From contig NZ_JAGHKO010000004.1 in the NCBI RefSeq assembly GCF_017742245.1, forward strand, positions 1,054,001 to 1,118,000: a stretch of DNA of 64,000 nt. Direction: 5' to 3'. Shown one piece after another: positions 26,362 to 34,200 of this stretch (its first letter is position 1; every line of letters starts with the position of its first letter). The notes beneath the pieces were generated by a model. That model did not search any database, had not been told where the DNA came from, and was given only the letters and a program-made list of their open reading frames with translations. The stretch comes from Niastella soli. Lineage in GTDB: Bacteria; Bacteroidota; Bacteroidia; Chitinophagales; Chitinophagaceae. The position numbers and the translations under genes are program-made.

Positions 26362-28347
26362 TTAAAGGATCAACAGGGTACGGGAATCAACCCCGCCTTT
26401 GGTAACTACCATTATCGTATAGGTGCCGGCAGTAACGAGGTGACCAGGGAAACGATATTCAGTATTGTTCTTACCAGTCATCTCCTGTACCTTATTGCCT
26501 TTCACATCATAGATGCCCACCTTTACATTGGTTGATCTTGGGAATGACATACTAACGGTAAAATTGCCATCTATAGAGGGAGAGGGATACACAGCAATAT
26601 GCTGTAACGCTTTACCTGTTACATTTACGGTGTCGCTGAACACACAACCGGCCTTGCTGGTTGCCTTTACTACATAAGTACCAGGTTGCTTCACTGTTAC
26701 CTGGGGCGTTATAGCATTGAAACCATTCTCACAGGTCCATTGATAGCTGGTAGCATCGCCGGGTGTAATATGTTTCGCCGCATCCAGCAGTAACTCTCCA
26801 CCGGTTGGCAAAACCTGGGTTGGTTCCAACCCGATCAGCAACCGCTGTGCAGCAGGCGCCGGCATTACAAGCGTACGCAGGCTCTGGTGCCCTTTATTGT
26901 CTTTGAGCACTACCCGGTAATTACCTACACTCAGTTTGCTAACATCAACTGATGTGGTATTAAAGAACTTACCAGTTGAAACCACCTCACCTTGCGCATT
27001 GGTAACGGTATATACATAAGGGCTTTGACCACCTATGGCTTGTAACCTGGCACTGCCTGCCTGGGCAGCAACACAGGAAGGCGTATCGACCACGTTCAAT
27101 TTCAGCAACAGGTCTTTGGCTACCGCCAAACCAAACAGATCCTTGCCCGACTGGTCGGCATCCCACTTCACATTGCGATACCTAACCTGACCATTGGCGT
27201 CAATACTATCAGGGAAATAATAATCAAGACTATCTACCGGAAAACCGGCATAAGCACCGCGGTTCACCACCAACCAATATTTACTGTTTCCAAGCAATTG
27301 CTGGTTCAGTTGTACGGTTGTATTAAAACTATTGGTTGCAGTGCCGCTTGCATTCATCAACCATTGCCGGTTCAGCATTTGCAACTGACCATCGGCAGTA
27401 GCCGATTTACCAAATGATTTATTGTTATCACCCCATACCAGGTAATTGCCATTGGCAAGGGTATCGGTATTAGCTGCATTAGTTGCTATGAATTGACCAT
27501 TGCTGATAGCGAGCAAGCCATCCGGATCAATAGCACTGATCGATTGCTTTTGATGAAGGGAAAAGAAGTCTTCCCGGCCAAGTCCCGTCAGGCGATAGGC
27601 GAAGTCTTTATTTTTATCGGCATTCCACAACACCGATTCACCCGCACTCACATAATTTCCCCGGGTAAGCGGAAGACCATATTTGATCGCTAAATAAGTT
27701 TCGTATTGTATTTGCGTGAGCACATCGAGGCTTCGGTCGAACACCAACAGTTCGGCAATGGTACCCTTAAAAGGCCTGGTATTGTTTTGAGTGGAACCGA
27801 ACAACAGGTATGCATTCTCACTTAATAACGTGGTGGATGGCCAGTTTTGAATAACGGTGCTCAACAGGGCATAGCCACCATTCACACCAATGTTATCCAC
27901 ACTGCTATCCGGGCCCATCACCCGCCGGGTAGTCATCATCATTTTATGCGCCATGGCGTTGCCTGCGCCCCATACACCGGTTTCAACGGTGTCTGCCGGC
28001 TGAAATACAACTATCACAGTTACCGCAGCCATGCTATCTACATTGCAGGGAATACTTAAAGAATCATTAAAGCCATTAAAACTAAAAGCGGGATTGTAAT
28101 TGAGTGAGCTGTTCACACGCACGGGTTGTCCAAAGACCGATGCGTCGTGGCCCTGACCGGTAGCATCTTTCCAAAAGCCATTCAGAGCGCCGGTACTATC
28201 GGCCCGCAGCCATACAACCGGGTAGTCTGCCGGACTGAGGTTTTGGCCATATGAGCATACGCTCGCCAATAAAAATAAAGTAAAGAACAAAGGTTTGCAA
28301 TATCGGTGCAGACACGCCGATATTACTGCCAGGTCTTCGCTGGTCAT
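26362..28347 (-). CDS. T9SS-secreted LamG-like/DUF8202-type surface protein
   Basis: A 661-residue protein. Signal peptide to about residue 35 (LLASVCSYGQ). Residues about 40-225 form a concanavalin-like lectin region (PVVWLRADSTGALNGFWKDA, FNDSLSIPC, GTIAELLVFDRSLD), closing with ETYLAIKYGLPLTRGNYV, a signature of DUF8202-type proteins. Later parts contain SprB-like beta repeats (GGQSPYVYTVTNAQGEVVST) and an immunoglobulin-like segment (QPGTYVVKATSKAGC). A T9SS type A sorting domain begins at about residue 588 (IAVYPSPSIDGNF) and ends TLLIL. The start at 28347 is the only one that keeps the signal peptide. It is probably co-transcribed with the RHS gene (69-bp gap) and may serve as an adhesin or surface partner; that link is inference. 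Confidence 0.88.
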   Translation of the reverse strand: MTSEDLAVISACLHRYCKPLFFTLFLLASVCSYGQNLSPADYPVVWLRADSTGALNGFWKDATGQGHDASVFGQPVRVNSSLNYNPAFSFNGFNDSLSIPCNVDSMAAVTVIVVFQPADTVETGVWGAGNAMAHKMMMTTRRVMGPDSSVDNIGVNGGYALLSTVIQNWPSTTLLSENAYLLFGSTQNNTRPFKGTIAELLVFDRSLDVLTQIQYETYLAIKYGLPLTRGNYVSAGESVLWNADKNKDFAYRLTGLGREDFFSLHQKQSISAIDPDGLLAISNGQFIATNAANTDTLANGNYLVWGDNNKSFGKSATADGQLQMLNRQWLMNASGTATNSFNTTVQLNQQLLGNSKYWLVVNRGAYAGFPVDSLDYYFPDSIDANGQVRYRNVKWDADQSGKDLFGLAVAKDLLLKLNVVDTPSCVAAQAGSARLQAIGGQSPYVYTVTNAQGEVVSTGKFFNTTSVDVSKLSVGNYRVVLKDNKGHQSLRTLVMPAPAAQRLLIGLEPTQVLPTGGELLLDAAKHITPGDATSYQWTCENGFNAITPQVTVKQPGTYVVKATSKAGCVFSDTVNVTGKALQHIAVYPSPSIDGNFTVSMSFPRSTNVKVGIYDVKGNKVQEMTGKNNTEYRFPGHLVTAGTYTIMVVTKGGVDSRTLLIL

Positions 28348-28616
28348 CAGGGTACGATTTAGGTTAATATTCAGGGGTATGATTAACAGCCGCGAATGTA
28401 TGGCGTGAAAATTACATATGCAAGTCAGTTAACAAAAATTACTCATATGGTGCTGGAAGAAAGCGCATAAACCTTTCAGTTTATGAGCGTTAGAACCTTA
28501 CCCTTTTTACATTTTTTTAGTCACTTAACCTTAATATAAAACCGAAAGGAGAAGAACACAGTTATAGATGCTGACGTTAACCATCAGTTTCTGCATCCTC
28601 ATTTCATCAACTAACC

Positions 28617-29141
28617 TTACTTTTTTCTGCTGAAAAAACTTTGTCGTCTTCCATTATCACCAACACCCAGAAGAAATATGTTCCCGCTTTCATTCCATTG
28701 ATTATCTATAATTAAATTTCCCTCAGGCGTGCATGCCAATCTTACCCTATTAATATTATGCTTACCAAAAATGATTGGAAATACAGGCGGGATCTCTATC
28801 TTATCATTACGTAAATATACCTGGTAATAACCCTTTTTCCCGAAGGAGCCTTTAAACTTTTCACTTTTAACCGTTCCTAAGCTGTCCATAAAGGTTAGTT
28901 CAAGCCTACCAGACGTATCAAACAGTATCGATACACTGTCCGCTTTCTCATTGTAGCGTTCAAATAAGCCTAGCAACGTGGGCGATCCATACCTACGTCC
29001 ATTCACATCATAGGCATTGTTATCAAACGTGCCGGTGAATTCCTTATTAAAATATACAATCTTTGATTTCCTTACATTCAGGCCTGTACTGCATGAGCAA
29101 AGAAATAAAGCGGTCAGCATTATTATTAAAAGCATTCTCAT
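28617..29141 (-). CDS. Small lipoprotein of unknown function
   Basis: A 174-residue lipoprotein. The start at 29141 (MRMLLIIMLTALFLCSCSTG) puts a signal peptide with lipobox LCSC at the N-terminus; a start at 29186 would add 15 extra residues. The mature part looks beta-rich and lipocalin-like in pattern (FTGTFDNNAYDVNG, SVSILFDTSGRLELTFMDS, KFKGSFGKKGYYQVYL) and ends with basic RRQSFFSRKK. No family can be named with confidence. It is a single gene; the 269 bp between it and the T9SS protein gene show nothing notable. Confidence 0.75.
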   Translation of the reverse strand: MRMLLIIMLTALFLCSCSTGLNVRKSKIVYFNKEFTGTFDNNAYDVNGRRYGSPTLLGLFERYNEKADSVSILFDTSGRLELTFMDSLGTVKSEKFKGSFGKKGYYQVYLRNDKIEIPPVFPIIFGKHNINRVRLACTPEGNLIIDNQWNESGNIFLLGVGDNGRRQSFFSRKK

Positions 29142-29496
29142 ATTGCATCTAATTAATTCGCCAGGCAGACACAACAAGCGTATCATACCGGTTTTGCTTG
29201 TTATACAATTCAGGGGAGAACTTTTTCATGAAAAGCGTATCCTCTTTTATTATTTACCGAATGCGCTCCTGTTATTAGAAACGCTAATGTATGGTTGAAA
29301 AGAAATATATTCAAATCGATCCGGCCCAACGGGATTAAACATTTCCATTTTTCACCATTTTTTAGTATTCTCACATCCGGAAGCGCACTATATGCGCTGC
29401 CAACCTGGCTTCAGTTGTTGCACGACTGTGACCAAGGGCCAAGTTGGACATTCATAATTATGCTGATAAAAAAATTAACCCTTTTGAATAAACCGT
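29142..29496. other. Intergenic, divergent promoter region, nothing recognised
   Basis: 355 bp between divergent genes. A frame at 29295-29594 (plus) overlaps the following secreted-protein gene in another frame and has no protein-like features, so it is not called. No clear TAnnTTTG box or strong dyad was found. Confidence 0.5.
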
Positions 29497-29988
29497 ATGA
29501 AGCTCATAACAATCACAACATTAATCCTTTTCAGTTTACAGGCCACTGCACAAAACAAGCCTTTATCCCTTACAACCAGTCAACTTTCTGTTAAACAAAT
29601 AGACAGCCTGGCGGCCTCTATCGATACAACAAACGGACTGCGCACGGCTATCACGGATGGCTACCAAACACCAAAAGGAAAAAGAAAACCCAAAACCTCC
29701 TTTTCCGATACCTATTATGCAAAGCCAGCAACGCTTCAACTATGTAAGGTTGAGCATGGCGAATCATTGCTTATAGAATACTTTTATTTCTACAATGACA
29801 GCCTGGTACTTGTATCAACAAGCACGTGGACAAAAGACGGCCAGGTGGTACAAAGCGGGCGTTATTACTTTAGCAATGGCGTTTTGTTCAGCAAAAAGGA
29901 AGAAGGCAGTCCGCTAAGTAAACCAGAAGCGTTTCTGCAACACGCCGCCCTGTATCTGAAGGATGTAAAAACTATGTTCATTAATTAG
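29497..29988 (+). CDS. Secreted protein of unknown function
   Basis: A 163-residue protein. Residues 1-19 form a signal peptide (ending LQATAQ). The mature chain is moderately basic, with an alternating pattern suggesting beta-sheet (LLIEYFYFYNDSLVLVSTST, QVVQSGRYYFSNGVLFSKKE) and a C-terminal helix. No catalytic motif and no recognised family. The next gene begins 58 bp downstream on the same strand, but the unrelated product argues against a functional link. Confidence 0.7.
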   Translation: MKLITITTLILFSLQATAQNKPLSLTTSQLSVKQIDSLAASIDTTNGLRTAITDGYQTPKGKRKPKTSFSDTYYAKPATLQLCKVEHGESLLIEYFYFYNDSLVLVSTSTWTKDGQVVQSGRYYFSNGVLFSKKEEGSPLSKPEAFLQHAALYLKDVKTMFIN

Positions 29989-30045
29989 GAACTGAATTTT
30001 GTAAATTTATTCTCCTGTTAGTTTTATCATCCTTCAATACATTAT

Positions 30046-30423
30046 ATGAATACAATTGGGTATTTCGAAATTCAATCTTCCGATCCAGCCCGGGAGATCA
30101 GGTTTTACGAAACCGTATTTTCCTGGAAGTTTATAAAAGAAGAATATGTACCTATTGAATATTACCGGATTGAGACAAACGGCATAAATGGCGGCCTGCT
30201 GAAACGCCCGGCAGCCATACCACCCACCGCCTGTGGAACCAACGCATACGTTTGTTCTGTTATGGTTGAAAACTTTGATAAAACAGCGGAATCGATCCTG
30301 AAAAACGGTGGTATTGTCGCCCTGCCCAAATTTGCAATACCGGGCAGATGCTGGCAGGGTTACTTTATAGATCAGGATAACAATACATTTGGCATTTTTG
30401 AAGTGGATGCTAACGCCCAATAA
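30046..30423 (+). CDS. VOC-family (glyoxalase/bleomycin-resistance fold) protein
   Basis: A 125-residue single-chain VOC protein, cytosolic. Typical features: N-terminal GYFEIQSSDPAREIRFYETV followed by FSWKF, the mid-chain VCSVMVENFDKTAESILKNG followed by GIV, and the closing WQGYFIDQDNNTFGIFEVD, which supplies the usual metal-site Glu. Two beta-alpha-beta-beta-beta units are visible. VOC proteins of this length act as dimers in lyase, isomerase or antibiotic-sequestering roles; the substrate cannot be told. The length is normal for the family. Confidence 0.9.
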   Translation: MNTIGYFEIQSSDPAREIRFYETVFSWKFIKEEYVPIEYYRIETNGINGGLLKRPAAIPPTACGTNAYVCSVMVENFDKTAESILKNGGIVALPKFAIPGRCWQGYFIDQDNNTFGIFEVDANAQ

Positions 30424-30515
30424 ACACAACAACTGGTGGCACTTACCCTTGTTTATACCTTATTGATCTATTCTAAATTTTTCTTTATCATTACAGAATA
30501 AATGATACCCGACCT

Positions 30516-30941
30516 ATGAAACTATTATTATTGCTGCTTCTCGCCCTTACAGGAATTTCACAGACCACCAGGGCTGATACCATTGACTATTGGCATGTTT
30601 ATTACAACAAGATAAAAATCAAAGAGTGTAACGACTATAATATCCGGGATATAATTATCAAAACCGACAAGGTTAAAAGTGGAGATGTAATAACTGTATA
30701 TTATTTCCGGGATACCCCCGGCTCAGAGGCAATTACAAATCTGAGTATTGAGGATGGAAAACATCATGTTGTATTCGCCAGTAAGGGGAAAGGTACAGGG
30801 AATCCAATTTCCTTTTCACTAAAAGATCTGCTGGCATATAAGCAAAAGAGCGGAGGTAATGATTTTGAAATATTTTACTTTTACAACGCAATTGGGAATA
30901 TAGCTGATCCGAAATTACTCTTCCGGATAAAATTTAAGTAA
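30516..30941 (+). CDS. Secreted protein of unknown function
   Basis: A 141-residue protein with a leucine-rich signal peptide (MKLLLLLLLALTGISQ, cleavage near TTRAD). The mature part begins TIDYWHVYYNKIKIKECNDY and shows regular beta-strands (VITVYYFRDTPGSEA, HHVVFASKGKGTG, FEIFYFYNAIG). No family is recognised. It is followed at once by a terminator whose stem begins at the stop codon. Confidence 0.7.
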   Translation: MKLLLLLLLALTGISQTTRADTIDYWHVYYNKIKIKECNDYNIRDIIIKTDKVKSGDVITVYYFRDTPGSEAITNLSIEDGKHHVVFASKGKGTGNPISFSLKDLLAYKQKSGGNDFEIFYFYNAIGNIADPKLLFRIKFK

Positions 30942-30966
30942 AGCGAGGGTAGCCGCTTATTTTTTT
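30941..30966 (+). terminator. Rho-independent terminator
   Basis: AAGCG and CGCTT pair across GAGGGTAGC-like bases, followed by a seven-T run. The 5' arm includes the last base of the stop of the upstream gene, and the 3' arm overlaps the stop of the convergent small gene. Confidence 0.55.
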
Positions 30967-31106
30967 GCCACAAAATAAAACAAGGCCAGCCAGATAAGGC
31001 CTTTTATCAAAAAGAAAAGAAATCCCCAAAAGCCAAGCCTTTTCAACCAGGTAATCAAACGTTGTTTCCTGGAAATAGTTTTATTTTCTGGAGCTGGACT
31101 GGCCAT
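30957..31106 (-). CDS. Small 49-residue membrane protein
   Basis: An ATG-to-TAA frame encodes MASPAPENKTISRKQRLITW, then LKRLGFWGFLFFLIKGLIWL and ALFYFVAKK. It is a basic amphipathic start followed by one aromatic-rich membrane helix. The LKRLGFWGFLFFLIKG pattern resembles short conserved proteins I have seen annotated as hypothetical in Chitinophagaceae (memory, not checked). The composition is too biased to be chance. It is convergent with the secreted-protein gene. Confidence 0.65.
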   Translation of the reverse strand: MASPAPENKTISRKQRLITWLKRLGFWGFLFFLIKGLIWLALFYFVAKK

Positions 31107-31195
31107 GGTGGTCTGGTTTCTACCCTAAAGTTATGAGTTATTCACTAAAAACAATTCCCATGACCATCCTGCTTATTATCCCTTAGCAATAGCTG

Positions 31196-31618
31196 CTATT
31201 CTGATAATAGTATACTCCGTACCGCATTATGTATCTTTTTTGAAAACTCATCTTCTTCAATTATATCAGGAATAACCAGCAGATAGTAATTTACATGGTT
31301 TAAAACCAGGTTGATATCATGAGGATCAAAGTTAGAATCACCTTCAAATTCAAAAAGAGTGGCAATTCCTATTAATTTTGTGTTTTTTTTGGCCTCAATA
31401 CCAAAACATCCTTCTCCATTGAGTGCTGTATTATATCCTTTCTCATCATGATATTGAAGCATTTGTTCATCCTTATAAAAGAAGATGTTTTCCCATTCAT
31501 GAAAAGTATGAATGTTAAATTTATACCCTATACTTTCTGCAAATTTCTTCAATTCTTCAAAAACAACTGGCAATTCTCTATTTGAATAAAAGCCATACAT
31601 CTCCCCTGTTAGTTCCAT
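31196..31618 (-). CDS. Cytosolic protein of unknown function, immunity-like in character
   Basis: A 140-residue soluble acidic protein without signal peptide (MELTGEMYGFYSNRELPVVF). Alternating helix and strand elements include FEELKKFAESIGYKFNIHTF, WENIFFYKDEQMLQYHDEKG, KKNTKLIGIATLFEFEGDS and NLVLNHVNYYLLVIPDIIEE. It has no enzyme motif. Small acidic orphan proteins of this kind are frequent as toxin-neutralising proteins in Bacteroidota, but no toxin gene adjoins it, so the role is open. The neighbours point away from it on both sides. Confidence 0.65.
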   Translation of the reverse strand: MELTGEMYGFYSNRELPVVFEELKKFAESIGYKFNIHTFHEWENIFFYKDEQMLQYHDEKGYNTALNGEGCFGIEAKKNTKLIGIATLFEFEGDSNFDPHDINLVLNHVNYYLLVIPDIIEEDEFSKKIHNAVRSILLSE

Positions 31619-31769
31619 AATTTTTTATTATTCTGCTTATAAAACAGCCATCTACATAACAAATTTCATTCCTATCACCCTAAAGCATACGTTTTTTTAT
31701 TTTCATATACAGATTGCTACAAATTTGGCATTAAGACAATCATTAATAAGACTTGCTTAATTTTGCAGC

Positions 31770-32798
31770 ATGGCAACCCGAAGCACTTTAGAGAACAACC
31801 AAGCTGACAATTTACTGTTCGGTGAACCCGAAGCGCAGGAGCGATTACAATACGCCCTGGAGGATATGTATTACCTGCTTAGCAGGGATTACCCCCTCAA
31901 GGCTTCCCTGACGCTTGCAGGCAACAGGTATCAGCTGGTAAAACGCCAGCAACAGGCCTTGCAGGGAATGTCCTGTTCTGCCAACGAGCTCAGCCTACGG
32001 AAAAACAAAGAAGTATCACCCACCAAATTAAAAGGGCAAACCATTTTACTTGATGGATTTAATGTATTGATCATACTGGAAACAGCTTTGTCGGGCGGAT
32101 TTGTATTTGAAGGATTGGACGGCTGTTACCGGGATATTTCCTCCGTTCACGGTTCTTACCGGACCGTACAAACTACTGAAGACGCATTGATCATTATAGG
32201 AAAGACCTTACAACAACTGCAACTTCAAAAAGTGATCTGGGTGTTTGATGCACCCGTTTCAAACAGCGGTAAACTTAAGGGTACCTGTTATGAAATAGCC
32301 GAAAAACATCATTTCCCCTGGGAAATACTTCTTGAAAACGCCCCCGATAAATACCTGATAGAAAACAGCGGATTAATATGCAGTTCCGATGCCTGGGTGC
32401 TCGACGAATGCAAAACCTGGTTTAACCTGGGGGCGTATCTCATAAAAGGGTTACCGGAAACAAAGATCCTTTCCTTTAATAAGCGGCTAAAACAAGAAAC
32501 GCTCAACAAAAACAAACGGATAATTGATCTGGTGGAGCATCTCCAAAACAAATACGGAGCTACCAATATCGTCATTAACGATCATTGGGAAGGCGATCTG
32601 GAAGCAATTGGGCTGACAGACAAAACCGGGAAATATTTAGTTTATATCTCCACATTCAATCTTGACTACTATCATTACTTTTTGTCTTTGGAAAACCCAC
32701 CTGCAGACAACGAATCACCCTATTCACCTGCCGGTGATTATGATTATATTACTTTAGAAGAACTGGAAAGTATAGTGGCCCGGCATTTAAAGCTCTGA
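31770..32798 (+). CDS. DUF434/DUF5616 PIN-like protein with extra C-terminal domain
   Basis: A 342-residue cytosolic protein. Residues about 15-75 match DUF434 (RLQYALEDMYYLLSRDYPLK, LAGNRYQL). Residues about 80-235 match DUF5616, a PIN-like fold: TILLDGFNVLIILETALSG, DGCYRDISSVHGSYR, VIWVFDAPVSNSGKLKG, and LICSSDAWVLDECKTWFNLG with conserved acidic residues Asp, Asp, Asp. Residues about 240-342 (IDLVEHLQNKYGATNIVIND through ESIVARHLKL) are not part of the usual short family member and look like a separate alpha/beta domain. The biochemical role of the DUF434 family is unknown; the PIN-like fold suggests nuclease activity. A perfect -7 box TAATTTTG (31758-31765) lies 4 bp before the ATG, hinting at a leaderless mRNA. 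Confidence 0.85.
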   Translation: MATRSTLENNQADNLLFGEPEAQERLQYALEDMYYLLSRDYPLKASLTLAGNRYQLVKRQQQALQGMSCSANELSLRKNKEVSPTKLKGQTILLDGFNVLIILETALSGGFVFEGLDGCYRDISSVHGSYRTVQTTEDALIIIGKTLQQLQLQKVIWVFDAPVSNSGKLKGTCYEIAEKHHFPWEILLENAPDKYLIENSGLICSSDAWVLDECKTWFNLGAYLIKGLPETKILSFNKRLKQETLNKNKRIIDLVEHLQNKYGATNIVINDHWEGDLEAIGLTDKTGKYLVYISTFNLDYYHYFLSLENPPADNESPYSPAGDYDYITLEELESIVARHLKL

Positions 32799-32818
32799 TA
32801 GGCCACTTGCCACATTTA

Positions 32819-33184
32819 TTATAACGCCTTTTTTATTGGTGTGGGTGCGGGTTCCTCTACAGGGAGCTCCATATCTTCAATGGCTGCTTCTTTCGGTATT
32901 GCCCGGCTAAACGCCTTCGTGCTGATCCTTTTATAGGTTTCTTTTACCACCTTCTTTTGGGCAGGCTTTTTTGTTTCCACTACCATTTCCTTTTTAACTG
33001 TCGGCTCAGTAACAATGGGGGCTGGTGAGGTAACCACTTCAGGAGTGGGTTGTTGTACTACCGCTTTTTCTTCTCTGTATAAAGATCTAAACGCTGCACT
33101 TTGTTCCCTTTTCTTATAATCAACAAACCCATAAATGCCTGCGCCAACCATTAGTGTGGCGCCGAGGAGTAATAGCGATTTCAT
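32819..33184 (-). CDS. Membrane-anchored Pro/Lys/Glu-rich protein
   Basis: The start at 33184 (MKSLLLLGATLMVGAGIYGF) gives 121 residues: one N-terminal membrane helix followed by a low-complexity region rich in Pro, Val, Lys and Glu (VVQQPTPEVVTSPAPIVTEP, KKPAQKKVVKETYKR). A start at 33259 would add 25 residues that overlap the preceding gene. It lies 16 bp downstream of the DUF2306 gene, so the two are probably co-transcribed. No family; probably a periplasmic linker-like protein. Confidence 0.65.
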   Translation of the reverse strand: MKSLLLLGATLMVGAGIYGFVDYKKREQSAAFRSLYREEKAVVQQPTPEVVTSPAPIVTEPTVKKEMVVETKKPAQKKVVKETYKRISTKAFSRAIPKEAAIEDMELPVEEPAPTPIKKAL

Positions 33185-33200
33185 ATTATGATGTTTAGGT

Positions 33201-33875
33201 TTACAATGCAAAGGACCGCAGGTATTTCCGGCACTTCCGGAAAATGATGAGCTCAGCAAAAAGCATATTACCGATCACACTGATCCATAACGACAACTCG
33301 TAGTTTTCCAAATGCCCCCAATTGAGCAGAAAGAACACGATATGATAAATGCGAAATGTGACAGCCGTCATAGCCATTGCATAGCTTCGGATCATCCAGA
33401 TCTTGTGCGCCAGTACATTCTTCTTAAGAATGGTACTAAGTCCATAATAGGTAGTCATAAACCAGCATACCGCCATGAACATAAACAGCACTCTTTCCCA
33501 AAAACTTCCTTTGGCAAAGAACGACAGGTAAAAACCGGTAGGTGCGCCAAGGAATAACACCACAAACACATACAACCGGCCCGACCAGCGATGGATGGCT
33601 TTTGATCTCTTTAAAATATATCTGGAGAACTGAATGACGGCAGTAGTAATACAAACTACACCGGCAAAAATGTGAATATAGAAGCAGGCGTTGTACAAAT
33701 GGCTTTGGAACAGCAGGCTTCTTTCCTGAATAAAACCAAACCCTTTATTGAAAGAGAAATACGGCAACGTATTATACACTAACAAAAGGCTGAAAAATGT
33801 GACCGGTAGCCAGAACAACATCCGGAAAAAATAGCTTACCGCCTTCCGTAAAGTGGTTATCCGGGTATTTGCCAT
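33201..33875 (-). CDS. DUF2306 integral membrane protein
   Basis: A 224-residue protein with about six to seven hydrophobic helices (residues about 19-36, 60-82, 98-115, 128-150, 162-178, 195-212). It resembles DUF2306 (PF10067): LYNACFYIHIFAGVVCITTA, KAIHRWSGRLYVFVVLFLG, and KIWMIRSYAMAMTAVTFRIY. The conserved His and Arg residues in these helices recall cytochrome-b561-like proteins, although the function is unknown. It is the first gene of a pair with the Pro/Lys-rich membrane protein. Confidence 0.88.
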   Translation of the reverse strand: MANTRITTLRKAVSYFFRMLFWLPVTFFSLLLVYNTLPYFSFNKGFGFIQERSLLFQSHLYNACFYIHIFAGVVCITTAVIQFSRYILKRSKAIHRWSGRLYVFVVLFLGAPTGFYLSFFAKGSFWERVLFMFMAVCWFMTTYYGLSTILKKNVLAHKIWMIRSYAMAMTAVTFRIYHIVFFLLNWGHLENYELSLWISVIGNMLFAELIIFRKCRKYLRSFAL

Positions 33876-33972
33876 ACAGTTAGGTTTTACTCAGTTGACA
33901 ATAAGATGAAATGTCCGGAAAACTCCATAAAGAGAAACTGTTAGAAGTTTGTTAAGGCAGCGATGGGAAATC

Positions 33973-34049
33973 GAAGTAGGAAGTAAGAGATATGAAGTAG
34001 GAAGCAGAAAGTTGACGAGTTGGCCAGTTAACAAGTTGACGAGTTAATA
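33973..34049. repeat. Heptamer array (GAAGTAG type) joined to octamer array (AGTTGACG type)
   Basis: 33973-34007 holds five 7-bp units (GAAGTAG, GAAGTAA, GAGATAT, GAAGTAG, GAAGCAG). 34010-34049 holds five 8-bp units (AGTTGACG, AGTTGGCC, AGTTAACA, AGTTGACG, AGTTAATA), the same octamer family as after katG. Confidence 0.85.
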
Positions 34050-34052
34050 CAA

Positions 34053-34088
34053 AAAAGGCGAGTCTCTAATTTGAGAGCTCGCCTTTTA
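34053..34088. terminator. Bidirectional terminator between repeat arrays
   Basis: AAAAGGCGAG and CTCGCCTTTT form a perfect stem that continues with CTCT/AGAG inside. It lies between two heptamer arrays that are complementary to each other. Confidence 0.8.
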
Positions 34089-34134
34089 ACATCAACTGTT
34101 CAAACTTATCTCTTATTTTTCACCTCATATTTCG

Positions 34135-34183
34135 TACTTCTTACCTCTTACTTCTTACTTCCTACTTCTTACTTTCTACTCCT
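34135..34183. repeat. Heptamer array (TACTTCT type), seven units
   Basis: Units TACTTCT, TACCTCT, TACTTCT, TACTTCC, TACTTCT, TACTTTC and TACTCCT. TTACTTCCTACTTC (34155-34168) is the exact complement of 33973-33986, so the two arrays form an inverted pair around the terminator. It ends 17 bp before the stop of the pectinesterase gene. With the preceding entries it accounts for the gene-free stretch 33876-34200. Confidence 0.85.
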
Positions 34184-34200
34184 TAAACTTGTATCTGCAC

